Shown in pieces: positions 23,472 to 25,509 of a DNA stretch of 25,509 nucleotides; within the stretch, counting starts at the first letter, position 1, and the number at the start of each line of letters is the position of its first letter. Origin of the DNA: an uncultured Clostridia bacterium. GTDB taxonomy: Bacteria; Bacillota; Clostridia; TANB77; CAG-508. The notes below the pieces were generated by a model. The model ran no database searches, was not told the origin of the DNA, and saw nothing but the letters and a program-made list of their open reading frames with translations. A program made the translations under genes and the position numbers. The stretch covers positions 1-25,509 of the forward strand of contig CAKPSX010000020.1 in the NCBI GenBank assembly GCA_934184665.1, in the 5' to 3' direction.

Positions 23472-23502
23472 TAAAAATACTAGAGTAGCTAGGCTCTAGT
23501 AT
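23472..23502 (-). terminator. Rho-independent terminator upstream of rlmN
   Basis: ATACTAGAG (23494-23502 read on the minus strand) pairs perfectly with CTCTAGTAT (23477-23485) around an 8-base loop, followed by five T. It ends transcripts coming from the ATPase gene or a short transcript starting near 23535. Because the 3' arm can also pair with an earlier ATACTAG copy (23523-23533), an alternative fold is possible. Confidence 0.8.
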
Positions 23503-23541
23503 CTTTGTAATTTTTATCCCTCCTAGTATTTTTGTACCTTT

Positions 23542-23570
23542 ATGATACTACTCTTTACTAAGATGGACAA
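23542..23570 (-). promoter_or_regulatory. Possible promoter of a short non-coding transcript
   Basis: TTGTCC (23565-23570), 17 bases, TATCAT (23542-23547) on the minus strand. A transcript from here would reach the terminator at 23472 after about 60 bases and contains no start codon behind its GGAGGG. Weak -35 and -10 boxes make this tentative. Confidence 0.3.
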
Positions 23571-23621
23571 AACGGGTTTTTATTGACCGCTTACAGAAAA
23601 AAATAGTCAATCTTGAAGTGA

Positions 23622-23654
23622 ACCCATTAGTCAATACATTTTGTAATTATTTTT
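23622..23654. repeat. 33-bp dispersed repeat, copy B
   Basis: Matches 436-468 at 31 of 33 positions, and like that copy lies just downstream of a gene end (here the ATPase stop at 23705). On the minus strand it contains AAAAATAATTACA, also found at the ends of the 123-bp element at 14729, and TTGACTAATGGGT. The gene-free stretch 23355-23704 otherwise holds only the sites listed around it. Confidence 0.7.
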
Positions 23655-23704
23655 GGGTGCAATTTTTAGCAACTACATAAATAAAAAAATATTTGAACAT
23701 GATA

Positions 23705-24988
23705 CTAGTAAGGTTTCAATGCTGTGATTGGCAATACATAAATTCCATCTGGTCTTTTTACAACTGCATCATATAAACCACATATTATACACATAAATTT
23801 AGGTTTAACTTCAGCCAACTCATAAAATCTTTTCAAGCTTGCAGCAGCTTCTTCTTCTTTATTCGCTCCTAATTTTATTTCTATCGCTCCATATTCTCCA
23901 TCTGCAATTTCTATTATTGCATCAACCTCTACTCCTGTATCATTTTCCCTATAATGATATAGCTTAGCCCCTATACTTTCTGCATATATTTTTAAATCTC
24001 TCTCACACAATGCTTCAAAGTATAAGCCCATTGTTTCCAAGTCATTCATTAATTTTTCAGGAGTTATATTCAATATCGCACAGCCTAATGATGGATCGAC
24101 AAAATGCCTTTTAGGATTTTTTCCCACATTTAGTCTTGAGCGTATTTTATACATAAAAGAATTTTGATTTTCAATTAAATGCAATCTATCTAATACATTT
24201 AGATAATCTGTAACTGTATTCCTACTTATTACAACATCTGATTCTGTAATGTTATCATCAATGTCTTTCATCAATACATTATTACCCGAAATGGTACTTT
24301 CATTTCTGGCAAGAGACCTTAATAACATCTCCATTTTTTGTCTATCCCTTTTTACTCCATCTATTTCTATAATGTCTTTGTCTAATACTGCCTCTATATA
24401 ACTTTTAGCAATTTTCATTGCACCTGCAACACTAATGTTTACAGTTTCTGGCCATCCACCTCTCACAATTAGTTCTGCTAATCTTTTCAATTCTACTTTT
24501 TTTACAAGTTGATTTTTTACTTTATTTTCGAATAAATCTTTTAAAGAAACTTCTCCACTTGAATCTCCTGATTCATATAAAGACATTGTGTACATTTTCA
24601 TTTTGCAAATTCTTCCTGCACCTGAATGATGTATTTTATCACTTACTGGTACACTTGAGCCTGTTAAAATATATTTACCTTTTTGGCTATCTTCATCACA
24701 TTTAAATCTAACTGCATCCCATATTGCAGGCACCTCTTGCCATTCATCAATAAGTTCTGGCATATCTTTATCCAAAATTAAATTAACATCCATTTCCGCC
24801 AAATGCTTTTCCCTAAAATTATCTGCTGTGTTATTTAAATATGCTACACTATTGGAATGATTTAAAGCAGTCCATGTTTTGCCACACCATTTTGGTCCTT
24901 CAATACTTATTGCTCCAAAAATTTCCAGATTTTCTTTAATTTCTTTATCTATCAATCTTGGCATATAGCCATTTTTGGTTAATTTCAT
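23705..24988 (-). CDS. AAA ATPase with C-terminal DUF4143 domain
   Basis: A member of the large, poorly characterised family of orphan ATPases with a C-terminal DUF4143 region. Start ATG at 24988 has AGAGG eight bases upstream; the GTG nine bases earlier overlaps that site. Walker A is SIEGPKWCGKTWTALNHS (near 30-47), Walker B is MPELIDEWQEVPAIWDAVR, and ILTGSS near 110 is the sensor-1-like motif. A winged-helix-like middle (SRNTVTDYLNVLDRLHLIEN) is followed by a C-terminal YHYRENDTGVEVDAIIE…GAIEIKLG, with the E-x-D…E-x-K spacing of PD-(D/E)xK nuclease folds. At 427 residues it is complete. It stands alone between terminators, and a 23-bp tandem repeat array sits in its leader. Function is unknown. 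Confidence 0.88.
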   Translation of the reverse strand: MKLTKNGYMPRLIDKEIKENLEIFGAISIEGPKWCGKTWTALNHSNSVAYLNNTADNFREKHLAEMDVNLILDKDMPELIDEWQEVPAIWDAVRFKCDEDSQKGKYILTGSSVPVSDKIHHSGAGRICKMKMYTMSLYESGDSSGEVSLKDLFENKVKNQLVKKVELKRLAELIVRGGWPETVNISVAGAMKIAKSYIEAVLDKDIIEIDGVKRDRQKMEMLLRSLARNESTISGNNVLMKDIDDNITESDVVISRNTVTDYLNVLDRLHLIENQNSFMYKIRSRLNVGKNPKRHFVDPSLGCAILNITPEKLMNDLETMGLYFEALCERDLKIYAESIGAKLYHYRENDTGVEVDAIIEIADGEYGAIEIKLGANKEEEAAASLKRFYELAEVKPKFMCIICGLYDAVVKRPDGIYVLPITALKPY

Positions 24989-25040
24989 ATTATTCACCTC
25001 TTTTATAGAATATCATATTTCTTTATTCTTTTCAATATTT

Positions 25041-25120
25041 GTTGAACATTTTTTGAGCTTTTTGTTGTGCAAATTTTGAGTGATTTATTGTGCATTTTTT
25101 GAGTTGATTATTGTGTATTT
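25041..25120. repeat. 23-bp tandem repeat, about 3.5 units
   Basis: Units start at 25041, 25064, 25087 and 25110, an exact period of 23. The shared core is TTGtgcAttTTTTGAG; the last unit keeps only its first eleven bases. The array lies between the predicted promoter and the ATPase start, about 50-130 bases before the ATG. Confidence 0.75.
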
Positions 25121-25132
25121 GTACTATGTCAA
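25105..25132 (-). promoter_or_regulatory. Predicted promoter of the DUF4143 ATPase gene
   Basis: TTGACA (25127-25132), 16 bases, TAATCA (25105-25110) on the minus strand. The -10 box falls inside the tandem repeat array, so a protein bound to the repeats could control it. Confidence 0.5.
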
Positions 25133-25145
25133 GAAAGTAGACACG

Positions 25146-25216
25146 AAAAAAAAACAAGAAAGATTTTTGTGCAGCTAATTTTTTGTTGCTTCATTTTAAG
25201 TCTTTCTTGTTTTTTA
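25146..25216 (-). terminator. Rho-independent terminator after the surface-protein gene
   Basis: ACAAGAAAGA and its complement (25154-25163 with 25201-25210), extended by flanking A/T pairs to at least 14 bp, enclose a 37-base loop and are followed by nine T on the minus strand. It can also act on the plus strand, where TTTTTT follows. Confidence 0.85.
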
Positions 25217-25227
25217 GTTTTATTTTT

Positions 25228-25509
25228 TTATTTTCTCTTTCTTATTCGTAGTGTTGTAAATGTGCCTAGTGCTAATACTCCGATTGCTACAAATGCTACT
25301 GTTCCTTTTCCACCTGTTGCTGGTAGTGTTGGTTTTAGTTTATCAGAAATTGTTAATGCTTGTTCTACATTTGCTGCTGATATCTCAATTTCTACTGGTT
25401 CTTTTAGTATATGATATCCCTCTGGTGCTTTGGTTTCTGTTATTCTGTATTTACCATACTCTAAGTTTGTAAATGTTGTTTCTCCTAGAAGGGCTGTTTC
25501 TGCTGATGT
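25228..25509 (-). CDS. C-terminal part of an LPxTG-anchored surface protein with a SpaA/Cna-B-like domain
   Basis: Only the last 93 codons are in the window; the gene starts to the right. It reads EYGKYRITETKAPEGYHILK near the edge, a hallmark (the E-T-KAPEGY strand) of SpaA/prealbumin-like Cna-B domains in pilins and adhesins, often joined by internal isopeptide bonds. The cell-wall sorting signal is complete: KPTLPATGGK, then the hydrophobic helix VAFVAIGVLALGTF, then the charged tail RIRKRK just before TAA (25228-25230). So the protein is exported and linked to peptidoglycan by a sortase. No sortase gene is in the window. Confidence 0.9.
   Translation of the reverse strand, partial: TSAETALLGETTFTNLEYGKYRITETKAPEGYHILKEPVEIEISAANVEQALTISDKLKPTLPATGGKGTVAFVAIGVLALGTFTTLRIRKRK

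Noticed and set aside
23580..23611. Inverted ATTGAC…GTCAAT (23582-23611) as a regulatory hairpin
   Set aside because: Six-base arms with a loop of about 18 bases are expected by chance in AT-rich DNA.
23622..23654. TTGACTAATGGGT in repeat copy B as a working promoter
   Set aside because: No -10 hexamer at 16-18 bases, unlike copy A.
25169..25414. 81-residue plus-strand ORF near the right edge
   Set aside because: Antisense of the LPATG surface protein and its terminator, which have clear protein motifs on the minus strand.
1..25509. tRNA, rRNA, T-box or common riboswitch genes
   Set aside because: No cloverleaf, rRNA-like block or recognisable riboswitch core was found on reading the intergenic stretches; a covariance search would be decisive.

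Overview
The window is AT-rich and every supported gene lies on the minus strand. It looks like a chromosomal segment of an anaerobic, endospore-forming, Gram-positive bacterium of the Clostridia. The reasons are a four-subunit ferredoxin-dependent 2-oxoacid oxidoreductase, a spoIIA operon (spoIIAA-spoIIAB-sigF) joined to spoIID and a LytM-type spoIIQ, a PASTA-domain kinase and an LPxTG-anchored surface protein. Genus and species cannot be read from the sequence alone. Because all genes are minus, transcription runs from high to low coordinates.

Region by region, in transcription order (right to left): 25228-25509 is the C-terminal end of a sortase-anchored surface protein with a strong terminator. 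23705-24988 is an orphan DUF4143-type ATPase preceded by a 23-bp tandem repeat array. 23355-23704 has no gene but holds a repeat, a possible very short transcript, a terminator and the rlmN promoter. 19522-23354 carries rlmN and the phosphatase/kinase pair prpC-prkC, closed by a palindromic terminator, then rsgA (18584-19459), which has its own terminator. 14954-18377 is a compact sporulation cluster: spoIIAA-spoIIAB-sigF-spoIID-spoIIQ. ruvB and queH follow, each preceded by a 123-bp repeat with terminal inverted repeats. Next come an unknown membrane-anchored protein, polA, a lytic transglycosylase, yqeG, an A24 prepilin peptidase, a proline aminopeptidase, efp, and an overlooked 53-residue cysteine-rich protein ended by a terminator. 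Two overlapping genes for unknown membrane-anchored proteins follow, then the por operon (porC-porD-porA-porB) behind a well-formed promoter with an adjacent dyad. At the left edge a truncated gene is interrupted by a (GA)n tract that puts its two halves in different reading frames.

The most notable observations are: (1) the dinucleotide-repeat, possibly phase-variable, gene at 1-181; (2) two exactly 123-bp ERIC-like elements flanking ruvB, with compensatory base changes that support a folded structure, and degenerate relatives in other leaders; (3) the small CxxxCxxCCxC protein next to efp; (4) 23-bp repeats upstream of the DUF4143 ATPase; (5) fusion of the sigma-F operon with the engulfment genes. 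No tRNA, rRNA, CRISPR array or intact insertion sequence was seen.
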